NCBI RefSeq assembly: GCF_038784515.1
Contig: NZ_CP152376.1
Location: forward strand, 2,790,001-2,854,000
Length of the DNA stretch: 64,000 nt
Reading direction: 5' to 3'
Source of the DNA: Rhodoferax sp. GW822-FHT02A01
Lineage (GTDB): Bacteria; Pseudomonadota; Gammaproteobacteria; Burkholderiales; Burkholderiaceae_C
Part shown: in pieces, positions 18,175-26,861 of the stretch
Layout of the letters: every line of letters begins with the position of its first letter
How positions within the stretch are numbered: the stretch's first letter is position 1
The notes under the pieces: generated by a model
What the model was told of the DNA's origin: nothing
The model's database searches: none
The model's input: only the letters and a program-made list of their open reading frames with translations
Made by a program: the position numbers and the translations under genes

Positions 18175-21100
18175 ATGAGCCACTTCCTGGACCGCCTGAG
18201 CCACTTCTCGGCCCCCAAAGAAAGCTTTTCCGACGGCCACGGCGTCACCACCGGTGAAGACCGCACCTGGGAAGACGCCTACCGCGACCGCTGGGCACAC
18301 GACAAGATCGTGCGCAGCACCCATGGCGTGAACTGCACTGGTTCCTGCTCGTGGAAGATCTACGTCAAGGGTGGCATCGTCACCTGGGAAACCCAGCAGA
18401 CCGACTACCCCCGCACCCGCGCCGACTTGCCCAACCACGAACCCCGTGGCTGTGCCCGTGGCGCGTCGTACTCGTGGTACCTGTACAGCGCCAACCGCGT
18501 CAAATACCCCATGGTGCGTGCCCGCCTGCTTACGCAATGGCGTGCGGCGCTGGCTGTCGCCAAGGACCCGGTGAATGCCTGGGCCAGCATCGTGGAGAAC
18601 AACGATGCGCGCAGCCAGTGGGTCAAGCAGCGTGGCCTGGGTGGCTTTGTGCGCAGCACCTGGGATGAAGTGAACCAGCTCATCGCCAGCGCCAACGTCT
18701 ACACCGCCAAGAAATACGGCCCGGACCGCGTGATCGGCTTCTCGCCCATTCCCGCCATGAGCATGGTGAGCTATGCCGCCGGTAGCCGCTACCTGAGCCT
18801 GATCGGTGGCGTGTGCATGAGCTTCTATGACTGGTATTGCGACCTGCCACCGGCCAGCCCGCAGGTCTGGGGTGAGCAGACCGACGTGCCGGAGTCGGCC
18901 GACTGGTACAACTCCACCTTCATCATCGCCTGGGGCTCCAACGTGCCGCAGACGCGCACACCGGATGCCCACTTCTTCACCGAGGTGCGCTACAAGGGCG
19001 CCAAGACGGTGGCCATCACGCCCGACTATGCCGAGATCAGCAAGCTGGCCGACCTGTGGATGCACCCCAAGCAAGGCACCGATGCCGCTGTGGCCATGGC
19101 CATGGGCCATGTGATCCTCAAGGAGTTCTACTTCGGCGAGCGGGACGAGCGCCGGGCCGCCCCAAGCGAGTCCGTCCCCCTTGGGGGGAAGGCGCCGCAA
19201 GGCGCACAGGGGGGCTATCGATCTCAGTACTTTGATAACTACGTGCGCCGCTACACCGACATGCCCAACCTCGTGCAGCTCGAAGAGCGCAAGCTGCCGG
19301 ATGGCCGTACCGTGTTGGTGCCCGGCGCCTATCTGCGTGCCAGTGACTTCAACGGCAAGCTGGGTCAGGCCAACAATCCTGAGTGGAAGACGCTGGCGCT
19401 GGACGAGAACGATAAGGTCGTGGTGCCCAACGGTTCCATTGGTTTCCGCTGGGGCGCCGAAGGCCGCGCCGACGTGGGCAAATGGAATCTGGAAGACAAG
19501 GAAGCACGCAATGGCAGCGACGTACGGCTCAAGCTCAGCCTGATGGAGGGCGCGCAGCCTGACTACGAAGTGGGCGACGTGGGCTTCCCGTACTTTGGTG
19601 GCATCGATACACCCAACTTCAGCGCCAACAAGCAGGGCCAGGCGGTGGACGACATTCTGGTGCGCAAGGTGCCGGTGCGTCGCATCAAGCTGGGCAAGGC
19701 CGGCGAAGAACGCTATGCGCTGATCGCCACTGTGTTTGATCTGACCGTGGCCAACTACGGCGTGGCCCGTGGCATCCCCGGTGAGAACGCCGCCCTCAAC
19801 TACGACGACGACGTGCCCTACACCCCCGCCTGGCAGGAGAAGATCACCGGCGTCAAGCGCGACCAGGTGATTGCCGTGGCGCGCCAGTTTGCCGACAACG
19901 CCGATAAGACCCAGGGCAAGTCCATGGTCATCATCGGTGCGGCCATGAATCACTGGTACCACAGTGACATGAACTACCGCGGCATCATCAACATGCTGAT
20001 GATGTGCGGCTGCATAGGCCAGAGCGGCGGCGGCTGGGCCCATTACGTGGGCCAGGAAAAACTGCGCCCGCAAACCGGCTGGACCGCACTGGCCTTTGCC
20101 CTGGACTGGGTGCGCCCACCCCGGCAGATGAACAGCACCAGCTTCTTCTACGCCCACACCGACCAGTGGCGCTACGAGAAACTGGGTGTGGAGGAAATCC
20201 TCTCGCCGCTGGCCGACAAGAGCAAATACGGTGGCAGCCTGATCGACTACAACGTGCGCGCCGAACGCATGGGCTGGCTGCCCAGCGCGCCGCAACTGCA
20301 GACCAATTCCTTCCAGGTGGTCAAGGACGCCACCGCAGCCGGCATGGACCCCAAGGACTATGTGGTCCAGTCCCTCAAGGACGGCTCGCTCAAGATGAGC
20401 TGTGAAGACCCGGACCACCCTGCCAACTGGCCGCGCAACATGTTTGTCTGGCGCTCCAACCTGCTGGGCTCCAGCGGCAAGGGCCATGAATACTTCATGA
20501 AGCACCTGCTGGGAACCACCCACGGTGTGCAGGGCAAGGACCTCGGCAAGGACGATGCGAAGCCCGCCGAAGTGCAATGGCACAAGGATGCGCCCGAAGG
20601 CAAGCTGGACCTGCTGGTCACGCTGGACTTCCGCATGAGCACCACCTGCCTGTATTCCGACATCGTGCTGCCCACGGCCACCTGGTACGAGAAGAACGAC
20701 CTCAACACCAGCGACATGCATCCCTTCATCCACCCGCTGTCCACCGCGGTGGACCCGGCCTGGCAGAGCAAGAGCGACTGGGAAATCTACAAGGGCTTTG
20801 CCGAAGCCTACAGCAAGGTCTGCGTGGGCCATCTGGGTGTGGAGAAGGAAGTGGTGCTCACGCCGCTGATGCACGACACGCCCTCCGAACTGGCCCAGCC
20901 CTTTGGCGTGAAAGACTGGAAGCGCGGCGAGTGCGACCTGATCCCCGGCAAGACGGCGCCGCAGATTGCGGTGATTGAGCGCGACTACCCCAACACCTTC
21001 AAACGCTTCACCGCCTTAGGGCCGTTGATGGACAAGGTTGGCAATGGCGGCAAGGGCATAGGCTGGGACACCAAGACCGAAGTCAAACAGTTGGGTGATC

Positions 21101-22047
21101 TCAATGGCCGTGTGCATGCCGAAGGTGTCACCAAGGGCATGGCCAAGATCGAGAGCGATATTGACGCCTGCGAAGTGGTGCTGCAGCTCGCCCCCGAGAC
21201 CAACGGTCACGTGGCAGTGAAAGCCTGGGAGGCGCTGAGCAAAATCACCGGACGCGACCATACGCACCTGGCCATCCACCGCGAGGACGAGAAGATCCGC
21301 TTCCGCGACATCCAGGCGCAGCCGCGCAAGATCATCTCCAGCCCGACCTGGAGCGGCATCGAGAGTGAGACCGTCTCCTACAACGCGGGCTACACCAATG
21401 TGCATGAGCTGATCCCATGGCGCACCCTGACCGGTCGCCAGCACTTCTACCTGGACCATCCGTGGATGATTGCCTTTGGCGAAGGGCTGACCAGCTACCG
21501 TCCGCCGGTGGACCTGAAGACCGTGGGCGACATCATGGACCGCAAGCCCAATGGCAACAAGGAAATCTCCTTGAACTTCATCACGCCGCACCAGAAGTGG
21601 GGCATCCACAGCACCTACACCGACAACCTGATGATGCTCACGCTCAACCGGGGCGGCCCGGTGATCTGGCTGAGCGAGGATGACGCCAAGGTGGCCGGCA
21701 TCGTCGACAACGACTGGGTGGAACTCTTCAACACCAACGGCGCCATTGCGGCCCGTGCGGTGGTGAGCCAGCGGGTGAATCCGGGCATGGTGCTGATGTA
21801 CCACGCGCAGGAGAAGATCATCAACACCCCCGGCGCAGAAATCACCGGCACACGCGGCGGCATCCACAACTCGGTGACCCGTATTGTGACCAAGCCCACG
21901 CACATGATCGGCGGCTACGCGCAGTTCAGCTACGGCTTCAACTACTACGGAACCATCGGTACCAACCGCGACGAGTTCGTGGTGGTGCGCAAGATGCGCA
22001 AGATCGACTGGCTCGACGGCGAAGCCCCCGCAACTATCCAGGCCTGA
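18175..22047 (+). CDS. narG: Respiratory nitrate reductase, alpha (molybdenum) subunit
   Basis: 1290 residues. Reduces nitrate to nitrite at a Mo-bis-MGD centre on the cytoplasmic side of the membrane. The first [4Fe-4S] cluster uses H50, C54, C58 and C93; D223 in YCDLPPASP is the expected Mo ligand. Conservation with E. coli NarG continues to the C-terminal SNRDEFVVVRKM equivalent. E. coli NarG is about 1247 residues. Much of the excess is an insertion at residues ~321-349, where a dispersed palindromic repeat is translated between HVILKEFYF and SQYFDNYVRRYTDMP. ATG 18175 follows CTGGAGAACACA. Confidence 0.97.
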   Translation: MSHFLDRLSHFSAPKESFSDGHGVTTGEDRTWEDAYRDRWAHDKIVRSTHGVNCTGSCSWKIYVKGGIVTWETQQTDYPRTRADLPNHEPRGCARGASYSWYLYSANRVKYPMVRARLLTQWRAALAVAKDPVNAWASIVENNDARSQWVKQRGLGGFVRSTWDEVNQLIASANVYTAKKYGPDRVIGFSPIPAMSMVSYAAGSRYLSLIGGVCMSFYDWYCDLPPASPQVWGEQTDVPESADWYNSTFIIAWGSNVPQTRTPDAHFFTEVRYKGAKTVAITPDYAEISKLADLWMHPKQGTDAAVAMAMGHVILKEFYFGERDERRAAPSESVPLGGKAPQGAQGGYRSQYFDNYVRRYTDMPNLVQLEERKLPDGRTVLVPGAYLRASDFNGKLGQANNPEWKTLALDENDKVVVPNGSIGFRWGAEGRADVGKWNLEDKEARNGSDVRLKLSLMEGAQPDYEVGDVGFPYFGGIDTPNFSANKQGQAVDDILVRKVPVRRIKLGKAGEERYALIATVFDLTVANYGVARGIPGENAALNYDDDVPYTPAWQEKITGVKRDQVIAVARQFADNADKTQGKSMVIIGAAMNHWYHSDMNYRGIINMLMMCGCIGQSGGGWAHYVGQEKLRPQTGWTALAFALDWVRPPRQMNSTSFFYAHTDQWRYEKLGVEEILSPLADKSKYGGSLIDYNVRAERMGWLPSAPQLQTNSFQVVKDATAAGMDPKDYVVQSLKDGSLKMSCEDPDHPANWPRNMFVWRSNLLGSSGKGHEYFMKHLLGTTHGVQGKDLGKDDAKPAEVQWHKDAPEGKLDLLVTLDFRMSTTCLYSDIVLPTATWYEKNDLNTSDMHPFIHPLSTAVDPAWQSKSDWEIYKGFAEAYSKVCVGHLGVEKEVVLTPLMHDTPSELAQPFGVKDWKRGECDLIPGKTAPQIAVIERDYPNTFKRFTALGPLMDKVGNGGKGIGWDTKTEVKQLGDLNGRVHAEGVTKGMAKIESDIDACEVVLQLAPETNGHVAVKAWEALSKITGRDHTHLAIHREDEKIRFRDIQAQPRKIISSPTWSGIESETVSYNAGYTNVHELIPWRTLTGRQHFYLDHPWMIAFGEGLTSYRPPVDLKTVGDIMDRKPNGNKEISLNFITPHQKWGIHSTYTDNLMMLTLNRGGPVIWLSEDDAKVAGIVDNDWVELFNTNGAIAARAVVSQRVNPGMVLMYHAQEKIINTPGAEITGTRGGIHNSVTRIVTKPTHMIGGYAQFSYGFNYYGTIGTNRDEFVVVRKMRKIDWLDGEAPATIQA
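19151..19215. repeat. Dispersed palindromic repeat inserted in frame within narG
   Basis: The segment contains TCCCCC-TT-GGGGGG (19175-19188) and GCGCC-GCAA-GGCGC (19192-19205). Its reverse complement aligns block by block with the intergenic repeat at 8181-8256: CCCCCTG, a GC-rich hairpin around TGCGGCGC, CTTCCCCC, AGGGGGAC, GCGGCCCGGC. In the protein it gives Arg/Gly/Ala/Pro-rich residues absent from E. coli NarG, and flanking conserved sequence resumes in frame. Confidence 0.8.
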
Positions 22048-22059
22048 GGAGTACACAAC

Positions 22060-23592
22060 ATGAAAATACGCGCCCAAATCGCCATGGTGCTGAACCTGGA
22101 CAAGTGCATCGGTTGCCACACCTGTTCGGTCACCTGCAAGAACGTCTGGACCAGCCGCCCCGGCATGGAGTACGCCTGGTTCAACAACGTGGAGACCAAG
22201 CCCGGCATTGGCTACCCCAAGGAGTGGGAAAACCAGGACAAATGGAACGGAGGCTGGGTTCGCAAGGCCGACGGCTCCATCGAGCCGCGCCAGGGCGGCA
22301 AGTGGAAGCTGCTCATGCGCATCTTCTCCAACCCCAACATGCCGCAGATTGACGACTACTACGAACCCTACACCTTCGACTACGACCACCTGCAGTCGGC
22401 ACCCGAGACCAAGCACGCACCCACCGCCCGTCCGCGCAGCCTGATCACCGGCAAGCGCATGGAGAAAATCGAGTGGGGCCCCAATTGGGAGGAAATCCTG
22501 GGCGGCGAATTCAGCAAGCGCAGCAAGGACGCCAACCTGGCCAACTTCGACCAGGTGCAAAAGGACATGGTCGGCCAGTTCGAGAACACCTTCATGATGT
22601 ACCTGCCGCGCCTGTGCGAACACTGCCTGAACCCGGCCTGCGTGGCGTCCTGCCCCAGCGGCTCCATCTACAAGCGCGAAGACGACGGCATCGTGCTGAT
22701 CGACCAGGACAAGTGCCGCGGCTGGCGCATGTGCGTCTCGGGCTGCCCCTACAAGAAGATCTACTACAACTGGAAGAGCGGCAAGGCCGAGAAGTGCATC
22801 TTCTGCTATCCGCGCATCGAAGCCGGTCAGCCCACGGTGTGTTCGGAAACCTGCGTGGGCCGCATCCGCTATCTGGGCGTGGTGTTGTATGACGCCGATC
22901 GCATTGCCGAAGCTGCCAGCGTCAAGGACGAGAAGGACCTGTACCAGGCGCAACTGGACATCTTCCTCAACCCCCATGACCCCAAGGTGATCGAGCAGGC
23001 GCGCAAGGACGGCATTCCGGAAACCTGGCTGGCTGGCGCCCGCAACAGCCCGGTCTACAAGATGGCGGTGGACTGGAAGGTGGCGCTGCCGCTGCATCCT
23101 GAGTACCGCACGCTGCCCATGGTCTGGTATGTGCCGCCGCTCTCGCCCATTACCTCCGCAGCCAATGCCGGCCACATTGGCGTGAACGGCGAGATTCCTG
23201 ACATCGCGCAGATGCGCATCCCGGTGCAGTACCTGGCCAATCTGCTTACCGCTGGCGACACCCAGCCCGTGGTGCGCGCCCTGGAGCGCATGCTGGCCAT
23301 GCGTGCCTACCAGCGCAGCAAGCATGTGGACCAGGAACAGAACCTGGCCGTGCTGGAGCAAACCGGTCTGACCGTGGCGCAGGTGGAGGAGATGTACCAG
23401 ATCATGGCCATCGCCAACTACGAAGACCGCTTCGTGATTCCGACTTCGCACCGCGAGTACGCAGAGAACGCCTTTGATCTGCGCGGTGGCTGTGGCTTCT
23501 CGTTTGGCAACGGCTGCTCCGATGGAGCCTCCGAGACCAGTCTATTTGGCGGAACCAAGCCAAGAACCATCCCCATCAAATCCATGGTCTAA
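22060..23592 (+). CDS. narH: Respiratory nitrate reductase, beta (iron-sulfur) subunit
   Basis: 510 residues. Electron-transfer subunit linking NarI hemes to NarG. Four cysteine groups are visible: CIGCHTCSVTC near the N-terminus, CEHCLNPACVASCP, CRGWRMCVSGCP (Trp replaces one Cys, giving the [3Fe-4S] cluster of NarH), and CIFC ... CSETCVGR. The ATG follows GAGGAG. It lies 12 bp after narG. Length matches E. coli NarH (512). Confidence 0.97.
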   Translation: MKIRAQIAMVLNLDKCIGCHTCSVTCKNVWTSRPGMEYAWFNNVETKPGIGYPKEWENQDKWNGGWVRKADGSIEPRQGGKWKLLMRIFSNPNMPQIDDYYEPYTFDYDHLQSAPETKHAPTARPRSLITGKRMEKIEWGPNWEEILGGEFSKRSKDANLANFDQVQKDMVGQFENTFMMYLPRLCEHCLNPACVASCPSGSIYKREDDGIVLIDQDKCRGWRMCVSGCPYKKIYYNWKSGKAEKCIFCYPRIEAGQPTVCSETCVGRIRYLGVVLYDADRIAEAASVKDEKDLYQAQLDIFLNPHDPKVIEQARKDGIPETWLAGARNSPVYKMAVDWKVALPLHPEYRTLPMVWYVPPLSPITSAANAGHIGVNGEIPDIAQMRIPVQYLANLLTAGDTQPVVRALERMLAMRAYQRSKHVDQEQNLAVLEQTGLTVAQVEEMYQIMAIANYEDRFVIPTSHREYAENAFDLRGGCGFSFGNGCSDGASETSLFGGTKPRTIPIKSMV

Positions 23593-23602
23593 GGAGCCTG
23601 CC

Positions 23603-24286
23603 ATGAAAGACAACCGCTATTCCCTGCGTGCCCTGGCTCTGTTGCTGGGCTATCCGGACGCCACCCTGCGCAGCCATCTGAGTGAGCTGATGCAGGCCAT
23701 TGACCAGGAGGCCGCCATTCCTGCCGCGCGGCGCGAGGAGCTGCACGCCTTGGCTGCAGAGCTCAATCGCATGGACCCCATGGACGTGGAAGCACGCTAT
23801 GTGGAAACCTTTGACCGGGGCCGTGCCACCTCGCTGCATATGTTTGAGCACATCCATGGTGACTCGCGCGAGCGCGGGCCGGCCATGATCGATCTGATGC
23901 AGACCTATGAGAAGTCCGGCCTGTTCATGGCGCCCGAAGAGTTGCCCGACCACCTGTGTGTGGTGCTGGAGTTTGCCTCCACCCAACCGGCTAAACTGGC
24001 AGCGGATTTTCTGGGCGAAATGGCGCACATCCTCACCGCCATCTTCAGCGCACTGCTGCAGCGTGGCAGCCCGTATGCCGCACCGGTGGCCGCGGTGCTG
24101 GAACTGTGCGGCCAGCGCGTGCAGGCCGTGCCCATTGTGGCGGACGAAGCCATGGACGACGTCTGGCAGGAGCCGGAGGCCTTTGATGGCTGCAGCACCA
24201 AAGGACAGTCCAAACCCGGAGAAGCGCAGCCTCTGCACTTTGTGCGCAAGGCAGCCGCCTCGCAAACCCAAGGAGCACCCGTATGA
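23603..24286 (+). CDS. narJ: Nitrate reductase molybdenum cofactor assembly chaperone
   Basis: 227 residues. TorD-like, all-helical chaperone that holds apo-NarGH until cofactor insertion and membrane docking. Recognisable sequence: LALLLGYPDA, ARYVETFDRGRATSLHMFEH and GDSRERGPAMIDL, all hallmarks of NarJ. ATG 23603 is preceded by AAGGAGCCTGCC and comes 10 bp after narH; upstream in-frame starts lie inside narH and are unlikely. The stop overlaps the narI start (ATGA). Confidence 0.95.
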   Translation: MKDNRYSLRALALLLGYPDATLRSHLSELMQAIDQEAAIPAARREELHALAAELNRMDPMDVEARYVETFDRGRATSLHMFEHIHGDSRERGPAMIDLMQTYEKSGLFMAPEELPDHLCVVLEFASTQPAKLAADFLGEMAHILTAIFSALLQRGSPYAAPVAAVLELCGQRVQAVPIVADEAMDDVWQEPEAFDGCSTKGQSKPGEAQPLHFVRKAAASQTQGAPV

Positions 24287-25008
24287 CCTACCTCGACAAC
24301 CTGCTGTTCGGCTACTACCCGTACATCTGTCTGACCATCTTTCTGCTGGGCAGCCTGGTCCGCTTCGACCGCGACCAGTACACCTGGAAGAGCGACTCTT
24401 CGCAGCTGCTGCGTGCAGGCCAGCTGCGCTGGGGCAGCAACCTCTTCCACGTCGGCGTGCTGTTCCTGCTGATGGGCCACACCGTGGGCATGCTCACACC
24501 CCACTTCATTTATGAGCCCTTCATCAGCGCCGGCAACAAGCAGATCATGGCCATGGTGTCTGGTGGTGCGTTTGGGGTGCTGGGCTTCATCGGCGTGAGC
24601 CTGCTGCTGCACCGCCGCCTGAGCGACGAGCGCATCCGCATCAACTCCAAGACCAGTGACATCGTGCTGCTGGTGCTGCTGTGGCTGCAACTGGCACTGG
24701 GCCTGGCCACCATCCCGCTGTCGGCGGAGCATCTGGATGGCAGCATGATGATGAAGCTGGCCGGCTGGGCACAACACATCGTGACCTTCCGCGCCGGTGC
24801 GCCAGAGCTGTTGGCAGAGGCCAGCATCGTGTTCAAGCTGCACATGTTCCTGGGCATGACCATCTTTCTGGTCTTTCCGTTTACCCGTCTGGTGCATGTG
24901 TGGAGTGGCTTTGGTGCTGCGGCGTATCTGGTGCGTCCTTACCAGCTGGTGCGCAGCCGACGCGTGGGGCTGGTGGAGCGTGAGCCATTGAGCCGTAGTG
25001 CTCGCTGA
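24283..25008 (+). CDS. narI: Respiratory nitrate reductase, gamma (cytochrome b) subunit
   Basis: 241 residues with five predicted transmembrane segments. Quinol oxidase subunit that anchors NarGH. The four heme-b histidines fall at H56, H66, H187 and H205, the same numbers as in E. coli NarI. It overlaps narJ by ATGA. The C-terminal tail is slightly longer than in E. coli (225 residues). The gene ends 49 bp before copy B of the composite repeat. Confidence 0.97.
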   Translation: MTYLDNLLFGYYPYICLTIFLLGSLVRFDRDQYTWKSDSSQLLRAGQLRWGSNLFHVGVLFLLMGHTVGMLTPHFIYEPFISAGNKQIMAMVSGGAFGVLGFIGVSLLLHRRLSDERIRINSKTSDIVLLVLLWLQLALGLATIPLSAEHLDGSMMMKLAGWAQHIVTFRAGAPELLAEASIVFKLHMFLGMTIFLVFPFTRLVHVWSGFGAAAYLVRPYQLVRSRRVGLVEREPLSRSAR

Positions 25009-25057
25009 ACGTTGAAGTGACATGAAGTCCTTGTTTGTTTGCTTGCATTGCGTCCAG

Positions 25058-25326
25058 ACACAGGCCGGCATGGCACTCCGTTCCTTCCGTGTCCCCCGGC
25101 CTTCGGCCTCCTCCTTTACCTGCGGGAACGGAGTGCCATGCCGACCTATGTCCAGCGAGGTGGTTGGCACACGAGGTATTGGAGTCATCGCGTGCCAACG
25201 CCGCCGGCTGCAGATGGCAGCGGGGTGGGCGTTTCCGGTAGGTAAAGGAGGAGGCCGTAGGCCGGGGGACACGGACGGAAACGCCCACCCCGCTGACACC
25301 GGCCACCCCCCAAGCAAGCATGCAAA
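25058..25326. repeat. Composite double-hairpin repeat, copy B (between narI and the parvulin gene)
   Basis: Same 269-bp structure and orientation as 17849-18117, offset exactly 7,209 bp. Element 2 arms here are a perfect 20 bp (CAGCGGGGTGGGCGTTTCCG and its complement). Element 1 arms have a few changes near the outer end. About 13 of the ~22 differences between the copies fall in the spacer between the two hairpins; arms and cores are better kept. It occupies most of the 356-bp gap after narI. Confidence 0.9.
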
Positions 25327-25364
25327 CACCAGCAACCCATCAACCCAATGAGTAGGACAGCAAC

Positions 25365-26231
25365 ATGAACACCTCCCAAGCAAGCACCCACGGCTGCGGC
25401 GGCACAGGCACCTGCGGTTGCGGCGCCAAGGCCAATCAAGCGGCAGAAGCTGCCAGCGCACAGCCGGTGGCCGCCATCAACGGCATCACATTGCATACGC
25501 CCGGCAACCGCCCCGACGAAGACACCCTGCGCGAGCGCGCCTATACCGAACTGCTGCGCCAGCAGGCCGTGCAGGCCGGTCTGCTGCCACGCAAGGCCGT
25601 GCTCACTGCGCCGGAGCTGGATGACGCCGAGCGCGCGGTGCTGGAGTCCATGGTGGATGCCGCGGTGCAGGTGCCACAACCCACTGCGCAGGAATGCCGA
25701 CGCTACTTCGAGGCGCGTCAGTCGCAGTTCGTGGTGGGGCAGGCGGTGCACATGCGCCACATCCTGTTTGCGGTGACCGCCGGTGTGAATGTGCAGGCGC
25801 TCACGGTGCATGCGGAAAAGGCGCTGATCAGCCTGCTGGGCAAGAACGTGCCGGTGGACCTGTTTGGCAAGCTGGCCGCCGAACTGTCCAACTGCCCGAC
25901 CAGCACCCAGGGCGGTGACCTGGGTTGGGTGGGGCCGGACGACTGCGCGCCGGAGCTGGCGCAGGTGCTGTTCTTCCAGACGGAGACACCCGTGGGCCTG
26001 GGCGTGCAGCCACGCCTCATCCACAGCCGCTATGGCTTTCACATCATCGACGTGCTGGAGCGCCGCGATGGACGCACGCTGGATTACGACGAAGTGCGCG
26101 AGCGCGTGGCGGCGCAGCTGGCCATGCAATCGCGTGCCAAGGCGCTGCACCAGTACATGAGCCTGCTGGTGGGGCAGGCCCTGGTGGAAGGTGTTGAACT
26201 GAACTCTGCGGATTCGCCTCTGGTGCAGTGA
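25365..26231 (+). CDS. Parvulin-type peptidylprolyl isomerase (NifM/PpiC-like) of the nar locus
   Basis: 288 residues. An N-terminal SurA/NifM-like helical region precedes a parvulin (rotamase) domain, visible in VHMRHILFAV, CPTSTQGGDLGWVG and HSRYGFHIIDVLER. Such a protein commonly follows narI in betaproteobacteria and presumably aids folding of the nitrate reductase. The first 20 residues hold an unusual Cys/Gly motif, HGCGGTGTCGCG, which could bind metal. No signal peptide is seen, so a cytoplasmic location is likely. The start at 25365 follows AGGACAGCAAC. Confidence 0.82.
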   Translation: MNTSQASTHGCGGTGTCGCGAKANQAAEAASAQPVAAINGITLHTPGNRPDEDTLRERAYTELLRQQAVQAGLLPRKAVLTAPELDDAERAVLESMVDAAVQVPQPTAQECRRYFEARQSQFVVGQAVHMRHILFAVTAGVNVQALTVHAEKALISLLGKNVPVDLFGKLAAELSNCPTSTQGGDLGWVGPDDCAPELAQVLFFQTETPVGLGVQPRLIHSRYGFHIIDVLERRDGRTLDYDEVRERVAAQLAMQSRAKALHQYMSLLVGQALVEGVELNSADSPLVQ

Positions 26232-26267
26232 CAATCGGGCTGCACCATGCGTTTTGAAGGAGTGCGG

Positions 26268-26861
26268 ATGCCTGACATTGCCGGTTTGCTTTCCCAACTA
26301 TTGCAGTCGCGCCAGACCATATTGCCCAAGCGGCTGATGGCGCCTGGACCCGATGCGGATCAACTCGTGCGCATACTGGAAGCCGCAGCGCATGCGCCGG
26401 ACCATGGGCAGTTGCTGCCCTGGCGTCTGGTCGTCATTGCTGAGTCAGAGCGGGCCGCTTTGGGTACCGCATTTGCCGATGCGCTGGCCGAGCGCGATCC
26501 TGCAGCACTGCCGGAGCAGTTGCAGCAAGCGCGCGACAAGGCGATGCGTGCGCCCTTGCTGCTGATGCTGGTGGTGGAAGACGCGCGTGGTGATGCAGAG
26601 ATCGATCTGCTCGAGCGCGTGGTCTCCGCCGGGTGCGCCGTGCAGAACATGCTGCTGATGGCCACCGCGCTGGGCTTTGCCTCCGCCCTGACCAGCGGCA
26701 AGGCCCTGAAGTCATCCAGCCTGCGCAGCCTGTTTGGATTGGGTGCCCGCGACCATGCCATTTGTTTTCTGAGTGTGGGCACGGCCCAGCGCGCCAAGGC
26801 GGCGCGTGTCAGGCCGACGCCGGACCAGTACGTGAGCTACTTATCAACGGAGTCCCGATGA
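26268..26861 (+). CDS. Nitroreductase-family protein
   Basis: 197 residues related to single-domain FMN nitroreductases of the YdjA type: an N-terminal basic SRQTILPKRL segment, HAPDHGQLLPWR (substrate/FMN region), and GCAVQNMLLMATALGFAS in the dimer/FMN fold. ATG 26268 was chosen because AAGGAG lies 6 bases upstream. It lies 36 bp after the parvulin gene and overlaps the next gene by ATGA, so it looks like part of the nar operon. Substrate unknown. Confidence 0.8.
   Translation: MPDIAGLLSQLLQSRQTILPKRLMAPGPDADQLVRILEAAAHAPDHGQLLPWRLVVIAESERAALGTAFADALAERDPAALPEQLQQARDKAMRAPLLLMLVVEDARGDAEIDLLERVVSAGCAVQNMLLMATALGFASALTSGKALKSSSLRSLFGLGARDHAICFLSVGTAQRAKAARVRPTPDQYVSYLSTESR

Noticed and set aside
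17840..18178. Short open frames within and across the composite repeats
   Set aside because: They follow the palindromic DNA, appear in several frames on both strands, and have no ribosome-binding site or family resemblance.
19135..19221. Sequencing error or frameshift in narG
   Set aside because: Conserved NarG sequence is in the same frame on both sides, and the inserted DNA matches a repeat elsewhere in the window, so a real insertion is the simpler explanation.
14874..20874. Very long open frames on the minus strand opposite narK1/K2 (14874-17867) and narG (17911-20874)
   Set aside because: They have low-complexity His/Gln/Gly/Ala-rich translations, lie exactly opposite well-supported genes, and result from strong G/C third-position bias. 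No domain is recognisable.
17849..25326. CRISPR array suggested by repeated palindromes
   Set aside because: Only two copies 7.2 kb apart, with genes between and no regular repeat-spacer units or cas genes.
17849..25326. Classical composite transposon carrying narGHJI
   Set aside because: No transposase or insertion-sequence gene is in either repeat, and no target-site duplication was evident. A non-autonomous mobile element is still possible and is reported as a finding.
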